Of a DNA stretch of 31,597 bases, positions 16,401 to 24,841 are shown one piece after another. How positions within the stretch are numbered: the stretch's first letter is position 1; every line of letters starts with the position of its first letter. The stretch is from an uncultured Lachnospiraceae bacterium (GTDB taxonomy: Bacteria; Bacillota; Clostridia; Lachnospirales; Lachnospiraceae), in the NCBI GenBank assembly GCA_900549995.1, contig URQQ01000047.1, positions 1 through 31,597 on the forward strand. The letters run 5' to 3'. The position numbers were made by a program, and so were the translations under genes. The notes beneath the pieces were generated by a model. It had not been told where the DNA came from. It was given only the letters and a program-made list of their open reading frames with translations, and made no database searches.

Positions 16401-16982
16401 TACGGAACGGAGGGAAATGAGAATTACAAGGCGCACTGGAGTGGAATCCATATGGAAGCCGGAGGCGGTGATGACATCATCCAGGCATATGGCGGGGAGA
16501 ACTACCTGTCCGGAGGGGCCGGGGATGACAAACTTTACGGTGCCGTTGGTAATGACACTATCCTAGGTGGTTCCGGCAACGATTACCTCTCCGGCGGTTC
16601 CGGCAATGACACCTACATTTTCAATCCAGGCGACGGAAAGGATACGATCTACGATACATCTGGTAATGATCTTTTACAGATTGATACATCAGTTGAAAAT
16701 CTGATGTTCGAAAGAAGCGGTAACAATCTTTTAGTTTCCATTTTAGGAACAGAGGATTCTGTAAGTATCAATAACTGGTATTCTGGTTCAAGCTATAAGG
16801 TTGAAACTTTTACCGTGAGTGATGGATATAGCCTTGCATACAATCAGGTGGAGCAATTGATTCAGTCAATGGCATCATTTGAGGAGCAGACAGGTTTGAG
16901 CTGGGCTGATGCTATCAGAGATAATAGTAGTGATGCGAAGAACATTATTTACAACACGTGGGTGCAAAAGGCATCTTTGTAA
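13476..16982 (+). CDS. RTX protein: lipase domain + FrpC-like Asp-Pro module + RTX repeats
   Basis: A 1168-residue protein lacking a signal peptide, as expected for type I export. Residues about 100-285 are a class-3/Mbeg1-like lipase domain: VGFRGSES, nucleophile Ser179 in TGHSLGGNL, Asp207 in SFDGPGF and His273 in QKHDTC. At Asp442-Pro443 a module opens with DPLILDLGKDGYNLL and carries EF-hand-like calcium loops (DLNQDGKIGNGRE, DTDKNGIIDASDE, DANADGISGEGE), ending near 607 in the FKDGTTSGIGELWVDAD block; this is the arrangement of the FrpC self-processing module. Residues about 608-830 match the linker of proteobacterial RTX proteins. RTX nonapeptides occupy about 835-890 and 996-1060. The last 100 residues resemble the C-terminal export region. 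Likely a secreted, calcium-activated (phospho)lipase. Confidence 0.88.
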   Translation: MGYTDKELQLATQVAYMSINDDAVKEYYKVNGKYPTLQYLLKESEYKDEIYSDFMDKFPEDASGNVALRETAAKELLDSIIDGSSECSNWRVVSVENQNSKNGMYACLIEKNDQEAIVGFRGSESTDLTQTGKDWVEADFGLLNNDLTKQQDAARMYMESIAGNKAYDKYKSFAVTGHSLGGNLATYASLTCNQDLYERISKSVSFDGPGFSTEFLSGAYKKNIEERGGDILHYQWSFVGGLLNQIPGEIYEHIYTKDSIYGNGDLDSLLQKHDTCFVEFNSDGSVKLGASMDEFAKSLSDLSRTIDSITDTKLPVGEISELLQVISGIVGNMPEAEEDSAGKIVGKLVSQMFIDMFEMNFTVATLKTIGMLAKESSKFDVFGKYILPAFLKSVDWLVQANHMAGEFWDNVLGKNQTEKIMDLLGGLYKLWVNSTNAVVSVDPLILDLGKDGYNLLDKSEGVHFDLDSNGFAEKVTWTKQDGILALDLNQDGKIGNGREVFGDKMLLADGTEAENGFAALAQYDTDKNGIIDASDEIFGELLVWVDANADGISGEGELKTLAELGIESINLNYIQKNAGAGTIGNTGVFTFKDGTTSGIGELWVDADLYDTIETPIADIPDAIKDLPDVRSIGNVHSLRNAMILDGTGELQGMVEAFIACTEKEQRYEILEAILIRLAGAENVSQTSRGSNFDGQKLAVLEAFMGQEFLGTNGKNPNTSAAPILKNLYNSLTELYYSELIGKSVLNTYLNMIQVTTDENGVKSYDLGVMNMYLDLKILEGKEEPAVLGDLAHYFTAQSKSLGDRYSMFYQLKNYFSGKGTGYTDLIDGGAVGTLIGDKGDNKISGTSADDFILGGAGNDELYGGYGNDVLDGGTGNDYLSGGSGDDIYVINLGDGVDEILDPSGKNILRFGEGIHKEDIRVGYNEAEELILEIGENGQKIVIKKFGTEDYWDDYWNYTCEFADGSQIGIDKVSQIYGTEGNENYKAHWSGIHMEAGGGDDIIQAYGGENYLSGGAGDDKLYGAVGNDTILGGSGNDYLSGGSGNDTYIFNPGDGKDTIYDTSGNDLLQIDTSVENLMFERSGNNLLVSILGTEDSVSINNWYSGSSYKVETFTVSDGYSLAYNQVEQLIQSMASFEEQTGLSWADAIRDNSSDAKNIIYNTWVQKASL

Positions 16983-16991
16983 CATATATCT

Positions 16992-17062
16992 TTATGCAGG
17001 AGCCTGCATAATGTGGGCTCCCTGGTATAGCGATTAATCACTTATTTGTTTTACGCTATACC
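16992..17062 (+). promoter_or_regulatory. structured spacer between RTX and ABC exporter genes
   Basis: The 179-base gap holds overlapping, mutually exclusive stems: TTATGCAGG/CCTGCATAA (16992-17000 with 17003-17011) versus GGAGCC/GGCTCC (16999-17004 with 17016-17021), and a third stem GGTATAGCG/CGCTATACC (17024-17032 with 17054-17062) with a 21-base AT-rich loop. None is followed by a long U-run, so complete termination is unlikely. It may lower expression of the exporter relative to its abundant substrate, by partial termination or RNA processing. Confidence 0.5.
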
Positions 17063-17161
17063 GAAATTACTTTATGTATACTGGTAATCTATCCGGCCGG
17101 CAATTATCATTACTATAATTACTGACTGGATGGAGCACCATCGCGAAAGGGAATAAATAAT

Positions 17162-19327
17162 ATGCAGGAGACAAGTGACTCAACGAAAATAAAGATGCAG
17201 TCCTCGATGGATGAACAAAAAGTCCGGGATGGAGGATTGCAATGCCTGATTACAATTGCGGCATATTATGGGATACCGGCAGATCAGGGGGAAATAAAGC
17301 ATGAATTGGCAATCGAAGATGAGATAATGGCGGCGGAGGATATTTTGCGGGGAGCAAAATTACTGAAGTTGAAAGCACGTCTGACTACGTTAAAATTGAA
17401 AACTCTTTTGAAAATGGACTGTCCAACAATTCTGTTTTTAAATAGTAATGAGTTTGTTATTTTTGCAAAAGCAGAGGGTGATAAAGCTCTAATATTATAT
17501 CCATTTGAGAGGGCGCCGAGAATCTTATCATCTGGAGAATTAGAGGAGTTATGGGATGGCAAGGCGATTTTACTCATACCGAGGAACCGGAAAAACAGAA
17601 CGGTTAAATTTGGATTCAAATGGTTTATCCCAACCATATTAAAATATAAGAGGCCACTGCTGGAAGTACTTTTGGCAGCTTTTATTATGCAGCTTTTATC
17701 GATATTTTCACCGTTGATTACCCAGTCAGTTATCGATAAGGCATTATCGCACAACAGTATTTCTACGCTTGATGTGTTGATCATAGGATTAATTGTACTG
17801 CTTATATTTGAAACAATTTTGTCGGTGGCCAGAAACTATGTATTGATACATACGACAAGTAAGGTGGATGTAATACTAAGCAGCCGGTTGTTCAACCATT
17901 TGTTTAAACTTCCATTGAGATATTTTGAAAGCAGACGGATTGGTGACACGGTGGCAAGGGTAAGGGAACTGGAGAATATCAGGCGGTTTCTTACAGGGGT
18001 TCCGCTCACTATTATATTGGACTGTTTGTTTTTAGTTGTATATATTATTATATTGTTTTTTTATGATGTGAAGCTGACCTGGATTACTCTGGCCGAGGTT
18101 CCAATATTGGTTGTGATATCTGCTTTGATCACACCATTGTTACGGGAGCGGTTAAATGAGCAGTTTAATTGCGGGGCAGAGTCACAGTCTTATATGGTTG
18201 AGGCCATTACAGGTGTACAGACGATTAAATCATTTGCAATAGAACCCAAAATGCAGAAGAAATGGGAAGAACTTCTTGCTGATTATACTACAGCAGGATT
18301 TAAGACATCTCTTTTATCAGGGAATGCGGGAGCTGCAGCGAAGTTTGTCCAGCGAATGTTTGACATTATCATTCTTTGGTACGGTGCACAACTTGTAATG
18401 ACAGGCAAATTGACTATTGGACAGTTAGTAGCATTTCGTATGCTTGCATCAAGAGTAAGCGAGCCGGTGATGCGGCTGGTACAGATGTGGCAGGAGTTCC
18501 AGCAGGCATCGATTTCAGTGGATCGTATTGGTGATATTTTTAATGCACAGGTGGAGCCGAGCTTTGAAAGTTCAAAAGCGAAACTTCCAGCTGTAAAGGG
18601 AGTTATCAAATTTGAAAAAGTGTGCTTCCGGTATCAGCCGGATGGCCCGGAGGTAATCAGAGATATGGATTTTCTCATTAAGCCGAACACTGTCGTGGGA
18701 ATTGTTGGGAGAAGTGGTTCTGGCAAAAGTACCTTATCAAAATTAATACAACGGTTGTATCTTCCGGAGAGAGGAAAAATCCTGATTGATGGGATTGATA
18801 TTTCTCTGGCGGAACCGGTGTGGCTCAGGCGGCAGATTGGAGTAGTTCTTCAGGAAAACTTTTTATTTAATTCGACCATACGTGAAAATATTGCATTGCA
18901 TAATCCATCTGCCAGTATGGACGCGGTCATTCATGTCGCAAAGATTGCCGGTGCACATGAGTTTATTACAGAACTGAAGAATGGTTATGATACGCTGGTT
19001 GGCGAAAAAGGTACCGGATTGTCTGGCGGGCAGAAGCAGAGAATCGCAATTGCACGTGCACTGCTCTGCAATCCGAAAATTTTGATTTTTGATGAAGCTA
19101 CTTCTGCACTGGACTATGAGTCGGAGAGTATTATCCAAAAGAATTTAAAGGCAATCTGTCAGGGAAGAACTGTCCTTATCATTGCCCATAGATTATCTAC
19201 GTTAAAAGATGCAGATGCAATCATGGTACTGGATAAGGGACAGCTTGCAGAATATGGTCCGAAGGATGTATTGATAAGGCAGCAAGGACTGTTTTACCAT
19301 TTACTAAAGCAGCAAAGTGAGATATAG
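17162..19327 (+). CDS. type I secretion ABC exporter with degenerate C39-like domain (HlyB type)
   Basis: A 721-residue membrane exporter that should power export of the RTX protein. Residues about 15-130 are a C39 peptidase fold with all three catalytic positions replaced: the usual DCG is DGG (Gly24), the His of HFVV is Glu in NEFVIF, and the Asp of the DP motif is Tyr in ILYPF. It is therefore a C39-like docking domain, as in HlyB, and not a leader peptidase. Residues about 160-440 carry six membrane helices. The nucleotide-binding domain has Walker A GRSGSGKST (about 516-524), signature LSGGQKQRIAIARA, Walker B ILIFDEATSALD and switch IIAHRLST. The HlyD gene follows after 9 bases. Confidence 0.93.
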   Translation: MQETSDSTKIKMQSSMDEQKVRDGGLQCLITIAAYYGIPADQGEIKHELAIEDEIMAAEDILRGAKLLKLKARLTTLKLKTLLKMDCPTILFLNSNEFVIFAKAEGDKALILYPFERAPRILSSGELEELWDGKAILLIPRNRKNRTVKFGFKWFIPTILKYKRPLLEVLLAAFIMQLLSIFSPLITQSVIDKALSHNSISTLDVLIIGLIVLLIFETILSVARNYVLIHTTSKVDVILSSRLFNHLFKLPLRYFESRRIGDTVARVRELENIRRFLTGVPLTIILDCLFLVVYIIILFFYDVKLTWITLAEVPILVVISALITPLLRERLNEQFNCGAESQSYMVEAITGVQTIKSFAIEPKMQKKWEELLADYTTAGFKTSLLSGNAGAAAKFVQRMFDIIILWYGAQLVMTGKLTIGQLVAFRMLASRVSEPVMRLVQMWQEFQQASISVDRIGDIFNAQVEPSFESSKAKLPAVKGVIKFEKVCFRYQPDGPEVIRDMDFLIKPNTVVGIVGRSGSGKSTLSKLIQRLYLPERGKILIDGIDISLAEPVWLRRQIGVVLQENFLFNSTIRENIALHNPSASMDAVIHVAKIAGAHEFITELKNGYDTLVGEKGTGLSGGQKQRIAIARALLCNPKILIFDEATSALDYESESIIQKNLKAICQGRTVLIIAHRLSTLKDADAIMVLDKGQLAEYGPKDVLIRQQGLFYHLLKQQSEI

Positions 19328-19336
19328 AGGGCTAAA

Positions 19337-20884
19337 ATGATGAAAAGTAAAAAACAGATGAGGGAAATGATTCAAAACCATGGGATCAGACGTCAGGAGC
19401 GGCTTCGCAAAGAATTCCTGCCGGAGGCATTGGAGATAATTGAAAAGCCAATTTCTCCGCTTGGTCATTTTGTGATTATAATTACAACATTTGTGATACT
19501 TGCCACGATACTATGGTCTTATTTTGGGAAAATAGATCAGGTAGCCAATGCGCGTGGAAAAATCGTCACAACAAAAGGTGTACAGTTGATACAGCCTGTG
19601 AAGGGTGGATCAGTAAAGGAAATATGTGTGAAGGAAGGGGATCATGTAAAAGCAGGGGAGACAATGATGTATCTGGATGATTCTCAGGAAGATATTCATA
19701 TGAAGGGGCTGAATGAAGCAATTGAAATGATGGAATTTCAGAATGAACTTTTAGAGATATTATCAAAAGAGGGAGATATAAGTAAATATCTGGAGTCAGA
19801 AAATAACAAAGAGAAATTAGAGATTATTAATTATGCTCAATCCTTACAATTGGACTATTTATCTCAGCGAAGCAGCCTGGAATCTACGGTAGAACAAAAT
19901 ACGATCCAGGTATCTATGCAAGAGGAGACTTTGGAGAAATTAAATGAACAAAAGCAGCTTCTTAGTGAAAGTGAGCAGGCATTAAAGGAGCAGGGGAAAG
20001 ATGGGATGAGCCCGGCGCTTGATAAAATTAATTACCTGATTGCTGAAAAAGAAAAAGAGGTGTCAGATTATCAGGAATTATATAATGAAGGTGCCGTTTC
20101 TCTGATCCAGCTTGAGCAGGTTCAAAGTGAACTGGAGCAGCTGAAAAAAGATTATGCAATTCAGGAAAATGAAGATTTAACCAATGCCTATAATGATACA
20201 GTGAGTGTCAGTGGAATAAAAGAAAAAATTCTGGCCGTCGAGCAGGAGTGCAACAGTCAGTTAAAAGAAATTGATATTGCAAAAGAGACACTCAATCAGT
20301 CAAAGGTATCATTGCAAAGTTTGAAATCTCAATATATGGGTAAGTTATCGGAATTAATAAATCAAAATAATAATAATATAAAAGCACAGCAAGTTGAAGT
20401 TGATTTACAGCTTTTAAATTTTCAGGCACAAAAGTTAATTGCGCCGGTGAATGGAATTGTAAAGACGTTGGATGCGAATACTGTTGGCGGAGTTGTTTCT
20501 TCTACCCAGATTGTAGCGACAGTCATCCCGGATAATACTCAGCTTATAGTAGAAGCGTCAATACCTAGTAAAGATATAGGTTTCATTAAGCCTGGGCAGA
20601 GTGTTTCAGTGAAATTGGATACCTATGATTTCCAAAAGTATGGGGATCTAAAGGGGAAGATTACATATTTTAGTCCAGATACTGTTTTTGATGAAAAGAA
20701 GGGATGGATTTACAATGCCAAAATTGCCGTGGACAGTAAAGAGTTCCAAAAGAAAAACAAAGACCTGAAACTCGATATAGGAATGGAGTGTACAGCTGAG
20801 ATCAAAATAGGTTCCAGAAGGATCATTGATTTTTTCCTGGAGCCTCTGACGGAGCATTTTCATAACAGTTTGAGTGTGCAGTAA
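19337..20884 (+). CDS. HlyD family adaptor (membrane fusion protein) of type I secretion
   Basis: A 515-residue protein that bridges the ABC exporter and what lies outside the membrane. It has a cytoplasmic N-terminus (about 42 residues), a single membrane helix at about 43-63 (LGHFVIIITTFVILATILWS), a half-lipoyl segment (QPVKGGSVKEICVKEGDHVK, then AGETMMYLDD), a long coiled coil (about 125-365, Glu/Gln/Lys-rich heptads), the second lipoyl half (APVNGIVKTLDANTVGGVVS) and a beta-barrel region ending GSRRIIDFFLEPL, which matches the HlyD C-terminal signature. Length and layout are those of Gram-negative HlyD proteins. It lies 9 bases after the ABC gene and ends the locus before a terminator. 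Confidence 0.93.
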   Translation: MMKSKKQMREMIQNHGIRRQERLRKEFLPEALEIIEKPISPLGHFVIIITTFVILATILWSYFGKIDQVANARGKIVTTKGVQLIQPVKGGSVKEICVKEGDHVKAGETMMYLDDSQEDIHMKGLNEAIEMMEFQNELLEILSKEGDISKYLESENNKEKLEIINYAQSLQLDYLSQRSSLESTVEQNTIQVSMQEETLEKLNEQKQLLSESEQALKEQGKDGMSPALDKINYLIAEKEKEVSDYQELYNEGAVSLIQLEQVQSELEQLKKDYAIQENEDLTNAYNDTVSVSGIKEKILAVEQECNSQLKEIDIAKETLNQSKVSLQSLKSQYMGKLSELINQNNNNIKAQQVEVDLQLLNFQAQKLIAPVNGIVKTLDANTVGGVVSSTQIVATVIPDNTQLIVEASIPSKDIGFIKPGQSVSVKLDTYDFQKYGDLKGKITYFSPDTVFDEKKGWIYNAKIAVDSKEFQKKNKDLKLDIGMECTAEIKIGSRRIIDFFLEPLTEHFHNSLSVQ

Positions 20885-20907
20885 ATTATTAGTATTTCAA
20901 ATTAATT

Positions 20908-20950
20908 AAAGAAAGCGTGCATTTCTATCAGGATTTGTGCGCTTTTCTTT
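20908..20950 (+). terminator. rho-independent terminator ending the secretion locus
   Basis: AAAGAAA and GCGTGCA (20908-20921) pair with TGTGCGC and TTTTCTTT (20936-20950), with two G-U pairs and one bulge; the T-rich 3' arm supplies the U-run. It lies 24 bases after the HlyD stop. Confidence 0.75.
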
Positions 20951-21048
20951 CGTAAAAATGAATGTTATGTAACTTTTGATTTTTAATAATGAACATCTAT
21001 TGCAAAACCTTTTTTTAACATATATCATGTAATCAAAGAGGTGATAAA

Positions 21049-21633
21049 GTGCAGATAAAAAAAGATGAGGTTCGATTAAAAATCCTTGAAGCTGCTACAG
21101 ATGAATTTTTGAAAAGAGGATATGAAAATGCGTCTATGCGTATGATTGCTCAAAAAGCGCATACGACACAAGGGAATATTTATCATTACTTCCAGAATAA
21201 AGAGATACTTTTGGAAGAAATACTTCTGCCGACGATTGAGAATATAGAATGTATGATGTCAAAGCATATAGAGGATGAAAAAGCGAATCCATTGACAAAG
21301 GAGCAGGCCTTAGAAGAAATGAAAGAGATAGAAAATGATTTTGACAGGAGTAAACTTGGCTGTTTCTTTGATAAAAAAGTTATCATACTTCTGAAGTTAG
21401 AAAGCTCGCATTTGCTGGGGCGAAAGGAAAAAATATTACAATCTCTTACCGAACATTTACAGGAATATTTTAATATCAATGATGACGCTCACTATTCAGA
21501 AATTGTACTTAATATGTTAGTAGAATGTGTGAAACACATCTTAATCGAACACGAAGATTTGGACGATGCCAAAGCGGAATTTTTTAAATTTTTTAACGTT
21601 TTGTTTAATGGCATTATCAGTCAAATAGGATAA
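21049..21633 (+). CDS. TetR/AcrR family transcriptional regulator
   Basis: A 194-residue regulator starting at GTG 21049 with GAGGTG 6 bases before. Residues about 7-55 form the TetR helix-turn-helix: RLKILEAATDEFLKRGYENA, then SMRMIAQKAHTTQGNIYHYF with the conserved YHYFQNKE. The C-terminal helical domain (about 60-194) is divergent, Glu/Lys-rich, and would bind the effector. It immediately precedes the ABC ATPase / FtsX permease pair (74 bases to the ATPase ATG), the standard arrangement of a repressor controlling an export pump. A possible half-dyad ACAT...ATGT (21019-21031) lies upstream and could be its operator, at low confidence. Confidence 0.9.
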   Translation: MQIKKDEVRLKILEAATDEFLKRGYENASMRMIAQKAHTTQGNIYHYFQNKEILLEEILLPTIENIECMMSKHIEDEKANPLTKEQALEEMKEIENDFDRSKLGCFFDKKVIILLKLESSHLLGRKEKILQSLTEHLQEYFNINDDAHYSEIVLNMLVECVKHILIEHEDLDDAKAEFFKFFNVLFNGIISQIG

Positions 21634-21706
21634 ATCACTTGCATAAAATGTGTTCTTTTATGTATGTGTTTTTTTTATACTCATTTTTCAGAAAGGAATG
21701 AAAGTT

Positions 21707-22408
21707 ATGTCAATTATACTTGCAAAAAATGCAACCAAAATGTATCAAAGCGGGGCAAGGCATACTCTTGCACTAAATGAAATATCTTTTGGAATTGAGG
21801 ATGGAGAATTTGTTGTGATATTGGGACAATCTGGTGCTGGAAAAAGTACTTTGTTGAATATTCTAGGTGGAATTGATTGCTTAAGTAGTGGGGAGATACT
21901 TGTAAATAATATACCACTTTCAAAAATGAAAGAAAATGAATTGGCTCGTTACAGAGCTAACGATATAGGCTTTATCTTTCAGTTTTACAATCTTATTCCT
22001 ACATTAACTGTATATGAAAATATCGCTCTGATGAAGGAGATTAAAGACGATATTTTAGACCCTGTCGCTGTTTTAGACAGAGTTGGATTGAAACAGCATT
22101 TAAAAAAATTCCCCAGTCAATTATCGGGTGGAGAACAACAACGGGTTTCTATTGCCAGAGCGATTGTAAAAAATCCAGAAATTCTTTTATGTGATGAGCC
22201 GACCGGTGCATTGGACAGCGAAACAGGGTGCATGGTGTTACAACTGATACAAGATGTGTGCCGGGAGTATCACAAAACTGCTATCGTTGTTACACATAAT
22301 GCTAATATCGCAAAAGCGGCAGACAGGGTTATCCGGCTGAAAAACGGGCGGATTTCAGATGTTGCAGTCAATGAAAAACCTGTGAGTATAAAGGAGTTGG
22401 AGTGGTAA
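21707..22408 (+). CDS. ABC transporter ATP-binding protein (MacB/LolD-like)
   Basis: A 233-residue ATPase. The start at ATG 21707 is preferred because AAAGGA lies 9 bases upstream; in-frame ATGs at 21650 and 21698 precede or overlap that site. Motifs: Walker A GQSGAGKST, Q-loop FIFQFYNLIPTLTVYENI typical of MacB/LolD/FtsE-like ATPases, signature LSGGEQQRVSIARA, Walker B ILLCDEPTGALD and switch VVTHN. It energises the permease encoded next, whose start overlaps this gene's stop in TAATG. These pairs usually export antimicrobial peptides or lipids, or act mechanically at the membrane; the substrate is unknown. Confidence 0.93.
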   Translation: MSIILAKNATKMYQSGARHTLALNEISFGIEDGEFVVILGQSGAGKSTLLNILGGIDCLSSGEILVNNIPLSKMKENELARYRANDIGFIFQFYNLIPTLTVYENIALMKEIKDDILDPVAVLDRVGLKQHLKKFPSQLSGGEQQRVSIARAIVKNPEILLCDEPTGALDSETGCMVLQLIQDVCREYHKTAIVVTHNANIAKAADRVIRLKNGRISDVAVNEKPVSIKELEW

Positions 22409-24669
22409 TGCTGATTCGTAAAATGATTCGTGATGTATGGAAAAACAAAGTCCCGTTTATTGCTGTTTTCTTAATGATGTTTGCTGGTAATTTTATCTTT
22501 TCTGGTATTACAAGTGAATATAATGGAATGAGTAAAACATTTCATTCTTATATCGAGGAAACACATCTTGCGGACGCTTGGATTCTGGGCAGCAATTTTC
22601 AGCCGTCGGATATAGAACAACTTAAAAAAAAATCTTCCATTGATGACGTGGAAAAAAGGGCATTATTGATTTCTGCGCCAAAGAGTGCTGATGATAAAAC
22701 GATTGATTTATATGTTCTGGCTGGCGAAAATAATATTTCGGAATTAAAAATACTTGACGGAAAAAAGTATTCAAAAGATGTGCCAGGTATCTGGTTAGAC
22801 GCTGCATTTGCAAAAGAAAATAATTATGAAGTAAAAGACAGGATAAAACTGGATATTGGCGGAAAAAAGATTGAAAAAGAAGTAGTTGGGTTATGTTATT
22901 CGCCAGAATATATTTACAGCACGAGGAATGGAGAATTTGTACCAGATCATAAAAACAATGGTTTTGCCTTTATCAATGAAACCGGGATAAAAGAAATAGG
23001 AGAGATTCACTGGAATCAGCTGCTTATATCTGGTACAGGAAACCTGGAAAAAACAATTAATAACACGTTAGAGGGAAACGGTACTACTGTTGTGTTACAA
23101 AAAGACCATACAAGCTATTCCGTGATCAATGACGAAATTGCACAGCATAAAGAAATAGGTTTGATTTTTGTAATGGTATTTTTGTTTATTGCCATTCTTG
23201 TTACAATTACAACCGTACACCGTCTATTAAATTCCCAGCGTCTACAAATTGGGATATTAAAATCAATGGGCTTTCATAAAAGACCATTGTATATTCACTA
23301 CATATCACACAGTACTTTTGTTTGTCTTTTAGGTTCGGTTTCCGGTTGGTGTGCAGGATATATAACGCTGCCAAAACTGTTGTTTCCAATCATGGAAGAA
23401 ATGTACATTCTTCCCAAATTAAAGTCAGTTATGCTGGCAGGAAGCTGGCTGCTTCCTGTTACTTGTGCGTTGCTTTGCTTGGCTGTTTCTTTGGTTGTAT
23501 GTCACAAATGTTTAAAAGAGAATGCCGCGAAAATATTATACTCAAACAGCATAGAGAAAGAGTATAAAGAATTGCCATTATCGTTTTTGTGGAAACATTT
23601 ATCATTTTACGGACAATGGAATATGCGTGATATATTCCGAAATAAATTAAGAAGCAGCATGACCATTTTTGGTGTCATGGGGTGCGTTGCACTGCTTTTT
23701 TCCTCTTTGGGTTTGTTTGCTTCCATGCATCATATGTCCGAATGGACTTTTGATAAAATACAAACTTATAACACAAAAGTAACTGGAAATTTTAGTGATG
23801 AAGAATTTAAAAATAGATTGCTTCAATCTATGTATGGTGAAGAATTGATGGAAGCATCGGCAGAAATCAAATTTAACGGCAAAAAAGAAAACGTAGCTTT
23901 TACTGGTATTGAAAGTCAGGACTTTTTAAGGCTCTATGACAATGAGGGCAAAGAGATAGAATTGGAAAAAGGGATTGCCTTGTCCAGAAATACAGCGAAT
24001 AAATTAGGAATTGAAGTGGGTGACCGATTAATGTGGAAATTTACTGGAAGTGATGAATGGTATCTTGAGGTTGTAAAGTATATTGTCCGTACACCTATAA
24101 CACAGGGTATTACGATGTTAAAAAGTGAGATGGACGCAGAGGGTATCCCTTTTCATACTACTTCTGTTATCGGAGAGAAACCTGATAAATCACTCATTGA
24201 TTCCGATAATGTAGACAGCGTACAGCATAAATCTGATTTAAAATCTGCTCTTGATATGATGTTAAATGCATCTGTTATGCTGAGTGTTCTTTTCCTGGTA
24301 TGTGCTGTATTACTTGGCAGTGTGATACTGTATAATTTAGGAACATTATCTTATATGGAACGGTATCAAGATATGGCAACGTTGAAAGTATTAGGTTTTC
24401 ATAATTTAAGGATTAAAAAACTGATGATACAACAAAATTTATGGCTTACGATTGCAGGAATTATTATAGGATTACCAACCGGATATGGCTTGACAATTTT
24501 AATGCTTGGTACAGTACAGGATTCGATTGATATCAGCGTATATATTCCAGCGTGTGCTTATATAATCAGTATTTTAGGTACGTTTTTCCTGTCGTGGATA
24601 ATCAGTAAATTACTTTCAAGGAAAATATATCATATTGATATGGTATCAGCTTTAAAAATCAATGAGTAA
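22408..24669 (+). CDS. ABC transporter permease, FtsX family
   Basis: A 753-residue permease. ATG 22408 overlaps the ATPase stop by one base and sits 11 bases after AAGGAG; an in-frame GTG at 22402 is less likely. It has an N-terminal membrane helix (about 13-32), a large extracytoplasmic domain (about 35-240), a first FtsX block (about 245-370; LIFVMVFLFIAILVTITTVH, then NSQRLQIGILKSMGFHKRPL), a second membrane-anchored extracytoplasmic half from about 415, and a C-terminal FtsX block (about 625-750) containing the matching MERYQDMATLKVLGFHNLRI. The two FtsX halves allow it to work as a single polypeptide or homodimer with the upstream ATPase. Confidence 0.9.
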   Translation: MLIRKMIRDVWKNKVPFIAVFLMMFAGNFIFSGITSEYNGMSKTFHSYIEETHLADAWILGSNFQPSDIEQLKKKSSIDDVEKRALLISAPKSADDKTIDLYVLAGENNISELKILDGKKYSKDVPGIWLDAAFAKENNYEVKDRIKLDIGGKKIEKEVVGLCYSPEYIYSTRNGEFVPDHKNNGFAFINETGIKEIGEIHWNQLLISGTGNLEKTINNTLEGNGTTVVLQKDHTSYSVINDEIAQHKEIGLIFVMVFLFIAILVTITTVHRLLNSQRLQIGILKSMGFHKRPLYIHYISHSTFVCLLGSVSGWCAGYITLPKLLFPIMEEMYILPKLKSVMLAGSWLLPVTCALLCLAVSLVVCHKCLKENAAKILYSNSIEKEYKELPLSFLWKHLSFYGQWNMRDIFRNKLRSSMTIFGVMGCVALLFSSLGLFASMHHMSEWTFDKIQTYNTKVTGNFSDEEFKNRLLQSMYGEELMEASAEIKFNGKKENVAFTGIESQDFLRLYDNEGKEIELEKGIALSRNTANKLGIEVGDRLMWKFTGSDEWYLEVVKYIVRTPITQGITMLKSEMDAEGIPFHTTSVIGEKPDKSLIDSDNVDSVQHKSDLKSALDMMLNASVMLSVLFLVCAVLLGSVILYNLGTLSYMERYQDMATLKVLGFHNLRIKKLMIQQNLWLTIAGIIIGLPTGYGLTILMLGTVQDSIDISVYIPACAYIISILGTFFLSWIISKLLSRKIYHIDMVSALKINE

Positions 24670-24841
24670 TCATTGGCTATTATTTGCTTAAACAGAGAGC
24701 CGTTTGTAAATGTGGCGGTAATATTGGGAATATTTTAATCGTATCTTTTGAAACAAATGTTTGTGCGCGATTCCTTGCATGGAAGGAGAGAACAATGTTA
24801 TGATTGTTATGGCATATAACAGTGATTATGGAGGCGAGAAT

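Noticed and set aside
13476..16982. Possible sequence repeats in the RTX gene as a tandem DNA repeat or CRISPR-like array
   Set aside because: They encode GGxGxDxLx calcium-binding nonapeptides in frame; the periodicity is protein-level, with no conserved spacer/repeat structure.
17093..17100. CCGGCCGG palindrome
   Set aside because: A short self-complementary octamer with no partner sites; expected by chance and not supported as an operator.
21019..21031. ACATATATCATGT as a TetR operator
   Set aside because: Arms are only four bases and AT-rich; mentioned as possible with the regulator but not supported as a feature of its own.
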